The position numbers and the translations under genes were made by a program. 64,000 nt of DNA, taken from NCBI RefSeq assembly GCF_033118175.1, contig NC_083692.1, positions 14,567,501-14,631,500 of the forward strand, given 5' to 3'. This document shows, in pieces, positions 30,250 to 42,379 of this stretch. Position 1 is the first letter of the stretch. The number at the start of each line of letters is the position of its first letter. This DNA comes from Dama dama (lineage: Eukaryota > Chordata > Mammalia > Artiodactyla > Cervidae). The notes under the pieces are model-generated. The model had not been told where the DNA came from, made no database searches, and saw only the letters and a list, made by a program, of their open reading frames with translations.

Positions 30250-31884
30250 GAACACCCTCCAGGATCACAGTGAAGATACAAATGGATAATGCACACAGAG
30301 GTGCCAAGCACCGTACCTGATTCATAGTAGCCTCTTCGTGTTCATTTTCCCTGCTTTTCCTGTGAACTTATTTAAGAACTATAGTCCTTAAATATTATCT
30401 CAGCTTGAGATTTAAAACTTACATAGACTGAGCCAAGGTTACCAGATGGGGGAAAAAAAAGAGAAGGGGGAGCAGCCATAATTAACCTCTCTGTGCAAAT
30501 CTCCACCAAGAGCTTCTTAACACTTCTGAAATATCGGAGCAACCGAGCCTCCCAGGATCCCCTGAGCACTCCGGACGACAGGTCATCAATTGAGCCATGA
30601 CCGCATCTGCACACGTTGCACATCAGACACAAAGACAAATGGCGCTCAGACCAGCGCCAAGGGGTCAGCGTCAGCCAGGGTGTAGATTCCAGGCTGGGGC
30701 CCCCCACGAGGGCTGGGGGCTGAACTGCAGACCCAGTCAGGGTCGCCCAGGATGGGGCTGAGACAGTTGCTCCAGGACACTAGAGCACCCCGCCCCGCTT
30801 TGTGACCATGATCCCCTCTCCCCACCGTCCATCTATGGAGCCCCCCTGCTCCTCTGGCACATCTCACACTCTCCTACTCTTAACCCACCAGCTGGGGTGT
30901 CTCCCCACTCTGCCAAGGGCCCAGGCCAGCGTAGCAGATGTCTATCCTCCCGACCCCCTGCCACGGGCAGCCAACCCCCCAGGCCAGGTCCTGACCGCCA
31001 GGGGCCAAAGGAGGCAAGGACCTCACCTTGCCCCCAAGTTCACCTACATTCTGAGTGACAGCCACAGCTGACCCCCAGATTCAGAAAGGCAACACATTGG
31101 AGGTCAACAGGGGCGTCCTCCCAGGAGCCTCCCTCCCCACAGGCTGAGCCTAAACCCCAGACACCAGTCAGAACTCACAACCCTGCCCCTCTCCCAACTC
31201 TGCGGGACCAAGATGTGAAAAACACAGGTGTGAACCTCCGTTTTCGGTGCCAAAGGAAAAGCTCTGTGGCTCTCTAAACTCAAACACCATGTGGCCTATC
31301 AAAATGCCAAAGTAATGTCGCAGTGGGGTTCATCTGTCATTGCACTTGGCCCATTTCACCCCGAAAACCCTTACCACTGGGAGGAGACAGACTGAAATGG
31401 GCATCACGCCCCTGCCCCAAGCCCAGTTTGCATTATCTCCATGGACTAGAGCTGAGTTGAGTCTCCGCTCCATCCCTTTGCGGCAAAATCCAAAGGCAGA
31501 AGGAAAGAATTAGCCTGAGGGCCAGTTACAGAAAACAAGCACTAGATAGACAGAGAGGGTGGCTCTCAAGCCATCACACATCAACAGGGCTTGGGGAGGG
31601 GGCTTCCCAAGGGCAAAGGCTGACAGATGACCTTGAACTCTGTCTTCAAGCTAGTTCAGAGGTATGCTTGACCCCTTTCAGTCCCATTTTCACTTGACAC
31701 TCAAGTTTCTTGGTGAAGCTAAGTTCTTTTACAGGACAGGGGTCCTTAACTTCCACTCCAGCGGGTTCCTGGAGTAGCCTGCAATTCCTAAATGACACCG
31801 CCCTGACTCTCAGACCACTTCATCTGTTGTTTTTCAGACCTCTTCTCTCCAGCTTTATGGTTCATAAAGTATATTGTATCCCAA
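30250..31884. other. Unique sequence, no supported gene
   Basis: About 1.6 kb, GC-richer at 30600-31200. No island-like CpG density, no convincing exon. Confidence 0.5.
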
Positions 31885-31887
31885 AGT

Positions 31888-31990
31888 CCAGCCATATCAA
31901 GCTGCTATGTGACTTCACACTCTCCCTAACCTCTTTGAGCCTCAGCTTGTGTATCCTTAAACTGCGGGGTTAAATTAAACAAGGTTCAGA
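31888..31990 (+). repeat. MIR SINE fragment
   Basis: 'gctgctatgtgacttcac' and 'cctctttgagcctcagcttg' follow MIR order. Confidence 0.6.
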
Positions 31991-31994
31991 GTTT

Positions 31995-32495
31995 CATTTT
32001 AGCACTAATATTCCACCATTTCATGGTCATTTGAAAGACTATCTGCTGGACTCATCTGTGATAATGTTACCTATTTTAACAGAATCAGACCTGAACATTT
32101 TTGCCTTCCTGGGTCCCAAGCTGAACAGAGTCTCTGAAATTTCCCTTAGCTGGGTAAATGCTCTGTGAGTCCATTTCCCCTCTTCATATTCTTATTCCAA
32201 ATAGAGGTGGGAGATCAGGAAGTTAGGAGGTGTTGGCGGATTGAGGAGGAACTGGGAAATACTGGTGCATGCCAACTTCTTGTAGGGAAAAGAAAAATGC
32301 AGATGTCCAGGCTCCATGGCTGACACCTCTCGGGGCCTCTCTTTCCCCTCCCCCTTTTGAAACATGTGAAATCTTCCCTAGCAATCTGGAGCCACGCCAC
32401 CCTCCCCAGCAGAGGAGTGCTGATGCCAAGCTTCTGACAGCTACTCGCATCAACGCCCTGGGAGTCATTCCCCACACTGATCCATCCCCTCATCC
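31995..32495. other. No recognised feature
   Basis: Unassigned. Confidence 0.5.
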
Positions 32496-32499
32496 AAGG

Positions 32500-32660
32500 T
32501 CCAATTCATCATCAACCCCAGTCAATGGCACCACCAAAACATGTCTCAAGTCTGCCAGCTGCCACCCACACCGCTGCCCCCTCTCCATCTCTAGTACCTT
32601 GCAAAGTGTCTGGACCCAGCAGGTGCTCCATAAAGATCTGCTGAATGAATGGAATCCAGG
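32500..32660 (+). repeat. L2 LINE 3' end
   Basis: 'ctctagtaccttgcaaagtg', 'gcaggtgctccataaagatc' and 'tgctgaatgaatgg'. Confidence 0.6.
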
Positions 32661-32664
32661 GGGA

Positions 32665-33595
32665 CTTCTTCTTCCCTGGAAATAGAACTGAGACAGGCTA
32701 CTTTGCAGGGCAACTGTGAGCTCAGTATTTCCCATTCAGCTAAAGCACAAGTAAGCAGCCCACCTCAAACCCCGCACCACCACCTGAGTGAAGAATTCCT
32801 CTCCTCCTCCTTCCTGCTCGGGTCTCAAGACTCAGGAGTGACAATGAAACCACAGGCATCTCCTCACTCTGTGGATAGGAGCTGAGTGGACATATCGGCT
32901 TAACATCTGAGCAGCACTAATTCCCAGGAGCCATCTCCTGCCCTTACGCAGGGTAACAATATCCAAACAGCAACAGACCATGCAGCCATGCGCGTGCGTG
33001 TCCACGCACACACAGACACACCATGCTCCAGGTGCAGAAGAGGGCAGGGTTGTAACTCAGACCCTCTGCTGGGGCCTCATGGTACCGTCCCCACCGGGAT
33101 TTTAAGTCTGCACCTCAGTTCCCTGACATTGGTGTGCTCTTCATGAATGCAAACCGCACCCCCAACCCCATCCCCAGTCCCCATCCCTGGGGCCAGATAC
33201 TTAGAGTTTACACACAGCTCAGAGAGGAGAAGGGGTGGTTTAATATCCCCGTTTACTCTAAATTTCTGGGATTCCACATTCATCTGCAGGGAGTCCCTTG
33301 CCACGAAAGTCCCGAGCTGCAGAGTGATGTGGACAGTCACCTGGGACCCCTGTCATGCCCATTTCAGGATGGTCCTCTTTATTTCACAAGGGTGGTACCA
33401 ACTCCAAATTTCCAATGCCATCACAGGAACGCTGGACCTGTCTGGTCCAGTCGAAGACACAGAACCAGACCCTCACAGCCCATCTGGCCACGTGGAAGAG
33501 CAACTCTGGGGGCTGGCAGATCCCCCAGCCTCCTCCCCCAGCTCCATCTAACGCACTTCCACGCTGGCCCGCCCCCCTGTCCGTTCTGACCACTC
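32665..33595. other. No recognised feature
   Basis: Unassigned, with short CA-like stretches near 33007. The 151- and 134-residue forward frames at 33134-33589 overlap each other in different phases and look like chance. Confidence 0.5.
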
Positions 33596-33599
33596 TGGG

Positions 33600-33810
33600 A
33601 GCGTGTTTCATTGCGGTTACTGACACAGACGCTGCAGTCCGGCTGGGGTTTGGATCACACAGCGCTCCTGAGAAGTATACCTGGAGAGGTCACTTCACCC
33701 CTCCAACCGTCTATGCTCTCATCCATAAAAGGCAACCTGCTGCACGCCCAAGGTTGCCAAGAAAATGAAGTGTGATAACGACTGTAGGTAAAGCTCCTGA
33801 CCCCAGGTAA
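33600..33810 (+). repeat. MIR SINE
   Basis: 'gtttggatcacacagcgctc', 'gaggtcacttcacccctcc' and 'ctctcatccataaaaggc'. Confidence 0.5.
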
Positions 33811-33814
33811 GGGG

Positions 33815-34585
33815 TCCCTCCACTGCTGGCAATCCCCCGTCTCCAGCCCAGCCCCACCAACCCCAGTTAGCACGCTGCTGGCCCTGAACCACACAGTTCT
33901 TGCGGCCTTAAAGAAAGCGCCATCCAAGTAAGATGCTTTGAAAAATAACCAAATTAAAGGGAAATGAATTTCCCTTGTAGCTTTCCTGAGGTGTCTCTTC
34001 CTCTTCCCTGTGTGAGACCCTTATCTGATGAGAAACAAACGGCTTTCTTAATATATGAAAGAGAGTCGCTGATGAGACCGAATTCTGCCAATTCCTAGTC
34101 ACACCACTCTCCACCAGACAGCACTGTTGGTGTCATTGTCATCTTGCTACCCGTTTCCTTAATAACATCCTTTCTTTGTCGCCCACTCCTCCCAGTTCAA
34201 TCCTCTCCCCAAGAAAGAGCACCTGTGCGTTGGAGGACAGTCTGCGGGGTGGGTACCCTGACAGTGACAGGGGTTCTCTCTGGGAGGAGGGATTCCAGCT
34301 GATCTCCATGTTCGTCTTCATGCCTTTCTCCATCTACTGAATGTTGCTTTTATTTTCTGCCCCACCCCACCCCACCACAATGTACATGGCCACATGCATT
34401 CCTTTTTAAAATGAGAAAAAATATAAAGTTGCTTCCAAAAGTCCCAGGCCTTGTCTGTAAAGGTCGTTCATGAAAGACAACTAAGGATGATGAATCATTC
34501 TCATTTGACCCTCAAGGACTAGGCGAGAAGTGGCCGGGTGTAACAAGAGACCTGAGCCGTGGAAGCAGGAAGGAGGGTGCACATT
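33815..34585. other. No recognised feature
   Basis: Unassigned; a short (CCCCA)n-like stretch at 34360-34377. Confidence 0.5.
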
Positions 34586-34589
34586 CACC

Positions 34590-35600
34590 CGGCGGGTGTT
34601 CACCGAGTACTTCCCTCGCGCAAGGCGCCAGTTGTGAACAAAACCAAGTCCCAGCCCGCCCTCGGGTGCGGAGGTCCTACGGGGGCAGACAGACAAGGGG
34701 CCAAGCAAACACGCGTGTAACATGTGCAACACGTGCTGTGAAAGTCAGGTAAGGTAAGGAGGGGGGCGGACGGGAGAGACAAGGGCCATTCCGGAAAGGG
34801 TGGCTGGGGAAGGCTTGTCCAATTTGCTTCACTTCCACAGAGACCTGGGGATGGGAAACAGTGAGCAAACAGCCGGGACAAAGGCGTGGAGACTGGGCTG
34901 GGCTTATCGAGTCCCAGGAGCAGCAAGGAGACCCGTATGACTGGAACAGCACATGTGTAAAGGAAAGCGGGAGGAGAGGAAGGCAGGAAGGTGCTGAGCT
35001 CAGATCTTGGGGGCTTGCCGGTCATACTTAGGACTCCGGGGCTCACTCAGGTGGCACCTGAAGCTACTGGAGAATTTTGAGTGCAATGACATAACCAGAT
35101 TTTCATTTTAAAGGATCATACCTGCCTGCTGTGGGAAGGAAAAAAGGTATAGAGTCAAGACTAGAAGCAGGAGTCCAGTAGGAAGGTCACTGCAATAGTG
35201 CAGGTGAGGGGTGGCGGTGGTGGCGTGGACCACTGGGATAAGATGTCTGGATATATTCTGGATCTTGTTTTTAAGGGAGAGGCTACAGGCTTGGCTGATA
35301 GATTGAACATGGGATGAGAGAGCAAGGAAGGAATCAAAAACAATCCTAAGTGCGTCAGGGTGAGCAACTAAGAGGTTGGGGTTGCCCACTTGTAAAATGA
35401 GGAAGACTGGGAAGAGCAGGTGGGGACAGGAGGTATAATCAAAGGATGGTAACGCATATCAATTTGAGTTGAAATAGTATTAAACAAATAGGTAGAGTTT
35501 ATGATCAAGCAGGTGGGTATACAAGTCTGAGCTCAAGTGAGAGGTCCAGACCAGACATATAATTAATTCTGAGAGCCCTAAACTGAGCAGTCAACCTGCA
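34590..35600 (-). repeat. L2 LINE relic, about 1 kb
   Basis: Runs in reverse from the 3' end ('gttcaccgagtacttccctc') through 'gtgagcaaacagccgggac', 'gctactggagaattttgag', 'tcactgcaatagtgcagg', 'gatagattgaacatgggat' and 'aagtctgagctcaagtgag'. The order matches L2 over its last kilobase, which includes the end of the RT-coding region; many stops and shifts leave no frame. Confidence 0.8.
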
Positions 35601-35601
35601 A

Positions 35602-35760
35602 CTCCTCACTTAATATTCCCAGCTAAGCAGTGGGGGTGGTTATGACTTTGTTTTATAAATGGCAAACCTGAGACTCTGAGAGGGGAAGTAACTTGACCAG
35701 AGTCTGTATTCAAGAACAGACTCACCATCTGCACGTGTGGGTTAGTCTGATTCCAGAGAT
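35602..35760 (-). repeat. MIR SINE
   Basis: 'gttttataaatggcaaacct', 'gagactctgagaggggaag' and 'taacttgaccagagtc'. Confidence 0.6.
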
Positions 35761-35764
35761 CATG

Positions 35765-36145
35765 TGTCAGCCCTCAAGAAATCCAGATCATAACAACCAC
35801 ATGGCCAAAAACTCAAGGCATGTAGCAGCCTGCACCTTCCCAATTCAGTAAGCTGAGCCCTACCTCCTTAGGAGATCTGCAATTGTTCTTGTTGCCTGAG
35901 CACCCACAGCATCTAGGGCCCAAAGTCATGTCTAGCTCTTATGCATGGGCATTTGCCTTGGTTTCCTGATTTGTCCCAAATCTTCCTACAGACCCAAAAT
36001 CAGGCTCTAAACACAATCCTACAGCACTGTGGCCCGAATGCCTCATCATTTCTTGTCAGTTCCCTGTCTGGGCAGGCACTCCCGGTGTCTGCTACTTATC
36101 TTTACTAACCATTACCTGGAGATGCCATCACCTTGACCTCAAAGT
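35765..36145. other. No recognised feature
   Basis: Unassigned. Confidence 0.5.
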
Positions 36146-36149
36146 GGTT

Positions 36150-36245
36150 CCTCCCATTGTGGGAACTTGGTCAAATCATTTGACCTCTAAGCCCCAGCTT
36201 CCTCAGCTATCAGAGGGTGGGGTTAGACTAGTCTGTGAAACATGG
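36150..36245 (+). repeat. MIR SINE fragment
   Basis: 'ggaacttggtcaaatcattt' and 'agccccagcttcctcagcta'. Confidence 0.6.
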
Positions 36246-36289
36246 AGAACGCGCAAGGTTTTCAAATACAAGTTTTCAATAATGGAAAA

Positions 36290-36342
36290 ACTTTGGATCC
36301 TGTAGCCCTGTTTTGAATCCAGGTTCAGAAGCTCACTGGCTG
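36290..36342 (+). repeat. MIR SINE, first part
   Basis: 'gttttgaatccaggttcag' and 'aagctcactggctgg', the tRNA side of a MIR, broken by the SINE at 36344. Confidence 0.5.
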
Positions 36343-36343
36343 G

Positions 36344-36537
36344 GGTGAAAGTGAAGGTCACTCAGTTGTGTCCGACTCTTGGCAACCCAGAATTCTGCAA
36401 CCTGGAATTCTCCAGGCCAGAATACTGGAGTGAGTAGCCTTTCCCTTCTCCAGGGGATCTTCCCAACCCAGGGATCGAACTCAGGTCTCCCACATTTGCA
36501 GGTGGATTCTTTACCAGCTGAGCCATAAGGGAAGCCC
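36344..36537 (-). mobile_element. Bov-tA SINE inside a MIR
   Basis: 'tgtgtccgactcttggcaac' and 'ggtggattctttaccagctg'. The 'ccatggact' part of the body is mutated to 'cagaattctgcaacc'. Confidence 0.9.
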
Positions 36538-36539
36538 TG

Positions 36540-36632
36540 GAGTCATGAGTAATTTAATTCCTCCACCCCTAAATGAGCGTGACAGTATCAACCTTACAGG
36601 GTGTGAGGAGCATACTCATATAACATGGATGC
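36540..36632 (+). repeat. MIR SINE, second part
   Basis: 'gtaatttaattcctccaccc' and 'accttacagggtgtgagg' resume the MIR core after the SINE. Confidence 0.5.
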
Positions 36633-36634
36633 TC

Positions 36635-37075
36635 CCGACATGCTAGTTTACTGAATACAAACTTCAGAAAGTTCTAAGAAGGCACAGTGAGCCCAAGTTC
36701 CCCAACACTACCTCCTATTGACTGCCCTTCCATCTGTAGCACACAAAAGACTCCAGCATGTTCTACCCAGCCATCTGATGATTTCTCTCGCCTCCTGCTT
36801 TGACCTACCCCACATGCCCCCAAACCTTACTTGCTAACAGCTCACCTTTCCACTTAGCCCTAGGCTCATTTCCCCAATTCCTACTCTCCAAGAAAAAATC
36901 CTGGGAGACATATTAGGAGGGAAAGAGAAAGATAAAAAGAAAACCTCCTTGCCTCTCTGATCCCTCACCAGAAGCTTCCTATTAGCAGAATCTGATCAAC
37001 AGAAAATAATGATTATCACCACAGTTATTACAGTGGCTGTGGCTCCTTTATACCAGGTAGGACCACAAAGTAGTA
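36635..37075. other. No recognised feature
   Basis: Unassigned. Confidence 0.5.
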
Positions 37076-37079
37076 GAGA

Positions 37080-37240
37080 AAGGGGGAAAGAGTGTAGATT
37101 AGACCACAAGGGTTCTAACCCTGGCTGAATCACATTACCAGCTACTAGATGACCTCAGACAAGTCATTTGATTCTGAGCCATCCCCAACTGTAAATCTGA
37201 CATTATTATCTCTGATTTATAGATAATGACACTTGAATAT
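37080..37240 (+). repeat. MIR SINE
   Basis: 'gagtgtagattagaccac', 'taaccctggctgaatcaca' and 'acctcagacaagtcatttg'. Confidence 0.7.
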
Positions 37241-37295
37241 TAGCTTTATTATCAATACACATATACCTTTGGATGCTTGGCTTTGAAGCTTCAGA

Positions 37296-37336
37296 GAACA
37301 ACTATATAGTCTCTATATAGTTCTCTCTATATAGGA
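37296..37336. repeat. Imperfect palindrome of CTATATAG units
   Basis: Three near-copies of a self-complementary ctatatag-like word in 40 bases. Could form a small cruciform; probably a chance low-complexity tract. Confidence 0.5.
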
Positions 37337-37494
37337 GCTACTATGTTGCAGGGCTGCCTTGGACCCTTGAATTTTCTCATTCTGAAGTTGCCTTGGGGTA
37401 GCAGTCATGATGGAGTTTAAGTTCAAGTGAAGTACCAGAAGTGAAGTATCTACTTAGCTAATGAATAACAAGCAGGGGTTACCTCCTAGGGAGG

Positions 37495-37785
37495 TAACTA
37501 GTCCTGAATATTCATTGAAAGGACTGATGCTGAAGCTGAAACTCCAACACTCTGGCCACCTGATGGGAAGAACTGACTCATTTGAAAAGACCCTGATGCT
37601 GGGAAAGATTGAAGGCGGGAGGAGAAGGGGATGACAGAGGATGAGATGGTTGGATGGCATCACTGACGCGATGGACATGAGTTTGAGTAAACTCTGGGAG
37701 TTGGTGATGGACAGGGAGGCCTGGCGTGCTGCAGTCCATGGGGTCACAAAAGGTTGGACACGACTGAGTGACTGAAATGAACTGA
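37495..37785 (+). mobile_element. BovB LINE extreme 3' end
   Basis: 'tgaagctgaaactccaacac', 'gggatgacagaggatgagat' and the tail 'gactgagtgactgaaatgaa'. About 290 bases, 5'-truncated; no target duplication found. Confidence 0.9.
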
Positions 37786-37849
37786 CCCTAGATCTGCATG
37801 TGTGACACCGAAACTCATGCTCCCCTTGCCAAGTCTTAATATTCAGGAC

Positions 37850-38060
37850 ACTGCAGGCTTTGAAGTCAGAAACCACTGAATTTACACCTCATTCACTTGC
37901 CGAGAAGCCTTGGGTAAGCGTCTTTACCTCTCTGAGCTTCCATTTATCTCAATAATGGGATGAAGATGCTGCTACCTGCCTCGGGGCCAGCATGAGGATC
38001 TGGAGAGCACGCGAAGAGAGCAGCTTAGACACAGTGCAAGCACAAAGCAGCCCCTCGGAG
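37850..38060 (+). repeat. MIR SINE
   Basis: 'ggctttgaagtcagaaacc', 'agaagccttgggtaagcgtc', 'ctctctgagcttccattta'. Confidence 0.65.
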
Positions 38061-38064
38061 ACCG

Positions 38065-39400
38065 AGAGCTCCATTCTCCCTGCTATTGTAGGGCCGCCTC
38101 AAATCCAGAAGCAATCACATGTCCAAGCCAGCCCTGACATACAGGAGGTCCTTCATAGCCATCCTCTGAAACTTCAAAGCTGCATGTCCAAGGCCATGTG
38201 GCTATGAATGACAAAGCTAATATTCACACACAGCTCTTCTGCCCCAAGGCTAGGGTTCCCCCCAAAGCCAACTCAGAGCAATTTAACCATCCTGAATCCT
38301 GAGAGCATCACACCCTCACCAGCAGCCTGCTCTTTTTATCCCCCATATTCTAGCTCAATTTTCAGCTACCTATAGAGATTCCCACTTGGAGGAAAATCGC
38401 CAAGTCCGAAAAGTCCCCTTTCGCCAGCTCACAGGGGATCTCCTAGTAAAAAGGCTTCTACCTCCATGTCAAGGAACAGAGAAAGTATCCTATTGACTTT
38501 TCCAACTTAAAGCAAATTAATTCTCCAAGCACGGTTCAGAGCACGTCACAGTCCAATAAGGGCCAGTTAAACATAAATGGGAACCAGCACAGCAGCTCTG
38601 AAGCTGTCAGGTCCCTGAGGAAACGGTGACGTTGTAAAGGCACCTATCAATCAAAACTGATCCTGGAGGCGCCAAGCATGTCCACGCTGTGAAAGGAATA
38701 AAACACTCAAATCCAGAAAACATGAACACCGGTTCCTGCACGTCAGGCTCTACCTGGGAAACTACAGGCCCTTCTGAAGTATTCTGCAAGCAGCACCAAC
38801 CCTCCGGCTTCCCTAAAATATTCTTAGCCCCTTCTTTCTGAAAAATGACAAAGTCTGCGGGAGCACAGTGCCGACAGATGAAGACTGGCTTCGTCCCCTG
38901 TGGTTACTCTCTCGTTCCGCCTTTCCTCCTCCCTGCCCTGGGCTGGGATGGATCAAATGCACCTACATGGACCTCATTCTAGACGTGGCTCAATGGTCTG
39001 AAGAGCCAGTGTCAGCCAGGCAGTGCCCTCCTTGCCTTCAGTGCTGCCAAACCAGAGACTTCTCCATCCCACCTCCAGAGTTCTGCTCCTACACTGGACT
39101 CTAACACTAAAGGGCTGGGGCTTTTCCCACCCTCCAAACCTTTTCTGTCCCTCCCTTATTGCCTAGGTAAAGGAACACCTTCTCTCCCAAGGAGTCTAAC
39201 ACAGCACCTGCCTTTTGTGCTGAGGATAAAGGCTCAGCAATCTTCCCTTCCTTCTTAAGACATGAGACCTGAGACGCCAGAATTTGCCAACTGCCTCATT
39301 ACACCCCAAATCTAAATCTGGAAGCTCAACAGCACGAGTGGCTGTTGTGGGAAGTGCTCACGATGCATCTTTAAGTCTATCTCGAGCTAGCATGACAGCC
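38065..39400. other. Unique sequence, no supported gene
   Basis: About 1.3 kb without a recognised repeat or exon. Confidence 0.5.
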
Positions 39401-39404
39401 TCCA

Positions 39405-39475
39405 AAATGTGATTTTAAGGCCTGGTACAGAGCGGACACTCAATTAGTGCTTGTTAAATGAGTGAATGAATGTCT
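39405..39475 (+). repeat. L2 LINE terminus
   Basis: 'ggcctggtacagagcggaca' and 'ctcaattagtgcttgttaaa' with a gaatgaatg end. Confidence 0.65.
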
Positions 39476-39544
39476 TTAGAAACAGAACAGCACACTCTAG
39501 ATTGTGGATGCTTAGACGTTAAGCTGGAAAAATAGATGTCGAAA

Positions 39545-39720
39545 TTTCCCCATTGGTTATTTTTGGAGTGGGGACTTACAGGGGGCTTTTCCCCCAATAT
39601 TTTCTAAATGCTCTCTAATGAACATACAGTATTTTGCAATAAGAAAATCATTAAGTCACTTTTATAAGGAGTTAAATGTTGTAAAAAAAATAATAAAGGG
39701 GGTGGCTACACATATACAAA
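39545..39720 (+). repeat. Old L1M-like 3' end
   Basis: 'tttggagtggggacttacag', 'ttttcccccaatattttc' and 'gcaataagaaaatcatta', ending in an A/TAAA-rich tract. Confidence 0.4.
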
Positions 39721-39724
39721 AAAA

Positions 39725-40665
39725 GGAAGAGTGACTGTCATCCAAACTCGCAACCTATATACAAGCCAACTTCTTCCCTCCCACCGATCCCACCCTTTCT
39801 CAGAGAAAGCTTCCCCGCCCTCCCTTTTGTGTCTTGATTCCAGACATCTGGAGAGTCAAGCAATTGCCTTCAAGTGTTAGCCTCATCAGAGTCAGAGCCC
39901 AGCATTCAGGCAAGCCCCATTGCTCCAAGGCTAGCAGAAACGCAGATAAAAAGCTAGCCTGCTCACTTCTGGTATTCCCCCTGCTTTGCCAGAACCATCC
40001 TGCCATCCCTGGAAGTGAATTCAGCTTCCATCTCATGGGGCGCTTGTCTACCTGTGCAGATTCACTCACCTGCAGGTCAGGCTGAAGAAATGAACTCTCA
40101 TGTCCTGGCAAGCTTTCCAGGAATTTAATATTTTTATCAATGACCCATTAACCCATCTCCTCTTCTTCTCATGTCTTCTTGTCTTTTTCTCTCGTAGCTC
40201 TAGACCACATTTATGGCCCAAGTCCCTGTCCTCCTTCCCACCTCGATTCACATCTGCCCAGTGTAGAGCAGCTCAAGATAGGCCAGGGGGACCACATGAC
40301 TCAAGGGCAGAGGGGACCGCAGGTGAACACAGGGAGGGTGTTCACGGAGGCACCAGACAGAGGAGGAAGGATGGAACTGCAGGCGACAAGCATCTCACCA
40401 GTTAGCAACAGGTGGGCTGGAAGGAGGAGGAGGGAAGAGGGAGACAGAGGACAAGCATTGCCGAGGGCTCCTGGACCCGTAGACCAAGAACAAGGCCGGA
40501 CTGGGGGCTCTTGCCAGAGAGAAGACAAATGGAGATGGCTCACAGCAGAGGGGCAGCCAGGCCCCAAATAGGACCTGTGTTCTCCTTCCTCCGGTTCTCC
40601 TCGGCCCAGAACAAGCAGATCTAAGGGCTCTGGAGGGATCCCCCTTGCCACCCACAGTTCACGAT
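39725..40665. other. No recognised feature
   Basis: Unassigned; overlapping chance frames at 40179-40690 on both strands. Confidence 0.5.
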
Positions 40666-40667
40666 TA

Positions 40668-40825
40668 GCATACCCAACGTGACCTCTCAAAGCCTTGGTT
40701 TCCTAGCCTGCAGAGGAGGGAGAAAGAATTCCTACCATTCCGAGCTGTCGCAGGCTTTCAGTGAGATATTTCCATGAAGCATTCTGCACAGCACTTAGCA
40801 TCTAAGAGTTCCACACAGGGTCAAG
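40668..40825 (+). repeat. MIR SINE fragment
   Basis: 'gacctctcaaagccttggtt' and 'tctgcacagcacttagcatc'. Confidence 0.5.
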
Positions 40826-40944
40826 ATTATCAGCATTTTCTTAACTTCTCTGGTTTTTTTTCACCCCCAACTCATCCTTCAGCTCCCTGTGCAAACATCA
40901 CTTTTTCCAAGCCACCTCTCCACTCAGAGGTGGAATGTTAGAGC

Positions 40945-41150
40945 GGGTAGGATGGCCAGACAGACCTCAGTTTTAGTTCCAGCCTGGACACCTTGCCATG
41001 GTTCAGTTTCCTCATCTATAACAAGGGAACAATAACAGTACCTCCCTCCCTCCAAGACTCATTGTGAGGACTAAGTGATACATGTGAAACCGTTACAACA
41101 GGGGCTACATATAGTGAACACTTAATAAATTTTAGCTATCATTTCCCCCC
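40945..41150 (+). repeat. MIR SINE
   Basis: 'ccttgccatggttcagtttc', 'ctcatctataacaaggga', 'ttgtgaggactaagtgatac' and the tail 'aataaattttagctatcat'. Nearly full length. Confidence 0.8.
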
Positions 41151-41164
41151 TTGATCCCATCATT

Positions 41165-41370
41165 CTAAATTAGTTTTCCATAACTCTCCATGCATTCATC
41201 ATCATTTCTAATCACGTATTTCTTTGTGTTGTTTAATATTTGCTCCCTCCACCCAAGTTTAAGTTCCACGAGGGACAAACCAAGTGTCTCCCTTGAATGT
41301 GGCCGTATTCCCAGCACCTGGTACAGTGCCTGGATATAGTAGCCTGCTGGATGAATAAATGTAGAGAACA
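41165..41370 (+). repeat. L2 LINE 3' end
   Basis: 'tttaagttccacgagggaca', 'cagcacctggtacagtgcct' and 'ctggatgaataaatg'. Confidence 0.75.
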
Positions 41371-41374
41371 TTAA

Positions 41375-41915
41375 TGTTGGCATGGATAATCACCAAGGTC
41401 CCTTCCAGCTCTGAGAGTCTCTTACCATTCTCTATTTTTTGACAGTTTTGGAAGAAAAGTTTAAAATGAGCCCCAGAGAAGCTGTTCGCCAATCCTGGGG
41501 GAGGACTCAGGGCACTTTGCTGACAGACTCCCCAACCCTCAAGTCATTCAGAGATCTACTCTGACTTTTTTCTTTTTTTGTTAAAACCCAGGAAGGAAGG
41601 CTGCAGGGTTTCCAGGATGGGACCATTCTCTACTCCCTCAGGGCAGCCTGCATGCAGGACACTAACCAAGGACACTAACCTCGGTAGCAGGGACCCGGGC
41701 CACGAGCGCAGGACTTCCTGTGTTAGCAACGGACAGCCAGACCTGAGCACGGGAGACCAGACCTCACGGAGCAACAGGTGACCACAAGCTGTCCCTGTCC
41801 TCACCTTTCCACCTCTCCAAAGAGAGAGGGCTTCACATGCATGGACATCATGTGCAGGAAACAAAGGAGACCCCGGGGCTGGCCCCGGGTATTATGACCT
41901 CACCCAGCCCACAGA
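41375..41915. other. No recognised feature
   Basis: Unassigned; a short near-tandem of 'aggacactaacc' at 41656-41679. Confidence 0.5.
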
Positions 41916-41919
41916 AGGA

Positions 41920-42070
41920 GCTTGCTTCTGAAGCAGATTCCTGGGCCACCCTAGAACTTTTCCATCAGATCTGCAGTGGGGGCTGAAGACGTGCATTTTG
42001 TAAGAGCTCCCCAGATGTTTTGATGTGTACCAAAGTCCAAAAGCTGCTGTTCCAATGACAAGAAAATTGA
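41920..42070 (+). mobile_element. MER5-like hAT relic
   Basis: 'ctgaagcagattcctgggcc' and 'agctccccagatgttttgat' resemble the middle and right of a MER5 element. Confidence 0.4.
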
Positions 42071-42189
42071 CCAGTATAAGGGCTGCCCCACTGGATTCTA
42101 GGTATGCGTAACCAATTACTTCTGCATTTCTAACCTAACTCTGGAAACAGAAACTGCCCTATTCTACCCACAGCTGCTTTGCAGCAGCA

Positions 42190-42375
42190 GCTATTCTGAA
42201 TCACCAGTTTACAGGTCTGATGGATCACCTGGGAAGCTCTAAATATACTGATCCTGGAATCTTACCCCTAAGGATTGATTATTTGGTATGCGTTGCAGTC
42301 TAAGATTGCATAGGTCTAGGATCTTAATATGGTGATTCTAACATGCAGCCAAGTCTGAGAACTACTGCTCTAACT
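42190..42375 (+). mobile_element. MER5A-like hAT relic
   Basis: 'gatggatcacctgggaagct', 'tactgatcctggaatcttac' and the terminus 'gtctgagaactactgctc'. Confidence 0.6.
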
Positions 42376-42379
42376 TACC

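Noticed and set aside
33134..33589. Overlapping 151- and 134-residue frames
   Set aside because: Different phases over the same DNA, with no domain and no conserved codon pattern visible.
41656..41679. A tandem repeat with possible function
   Set aside because: Only two copies of a 12-base word; a chance slip is enough to explain it.
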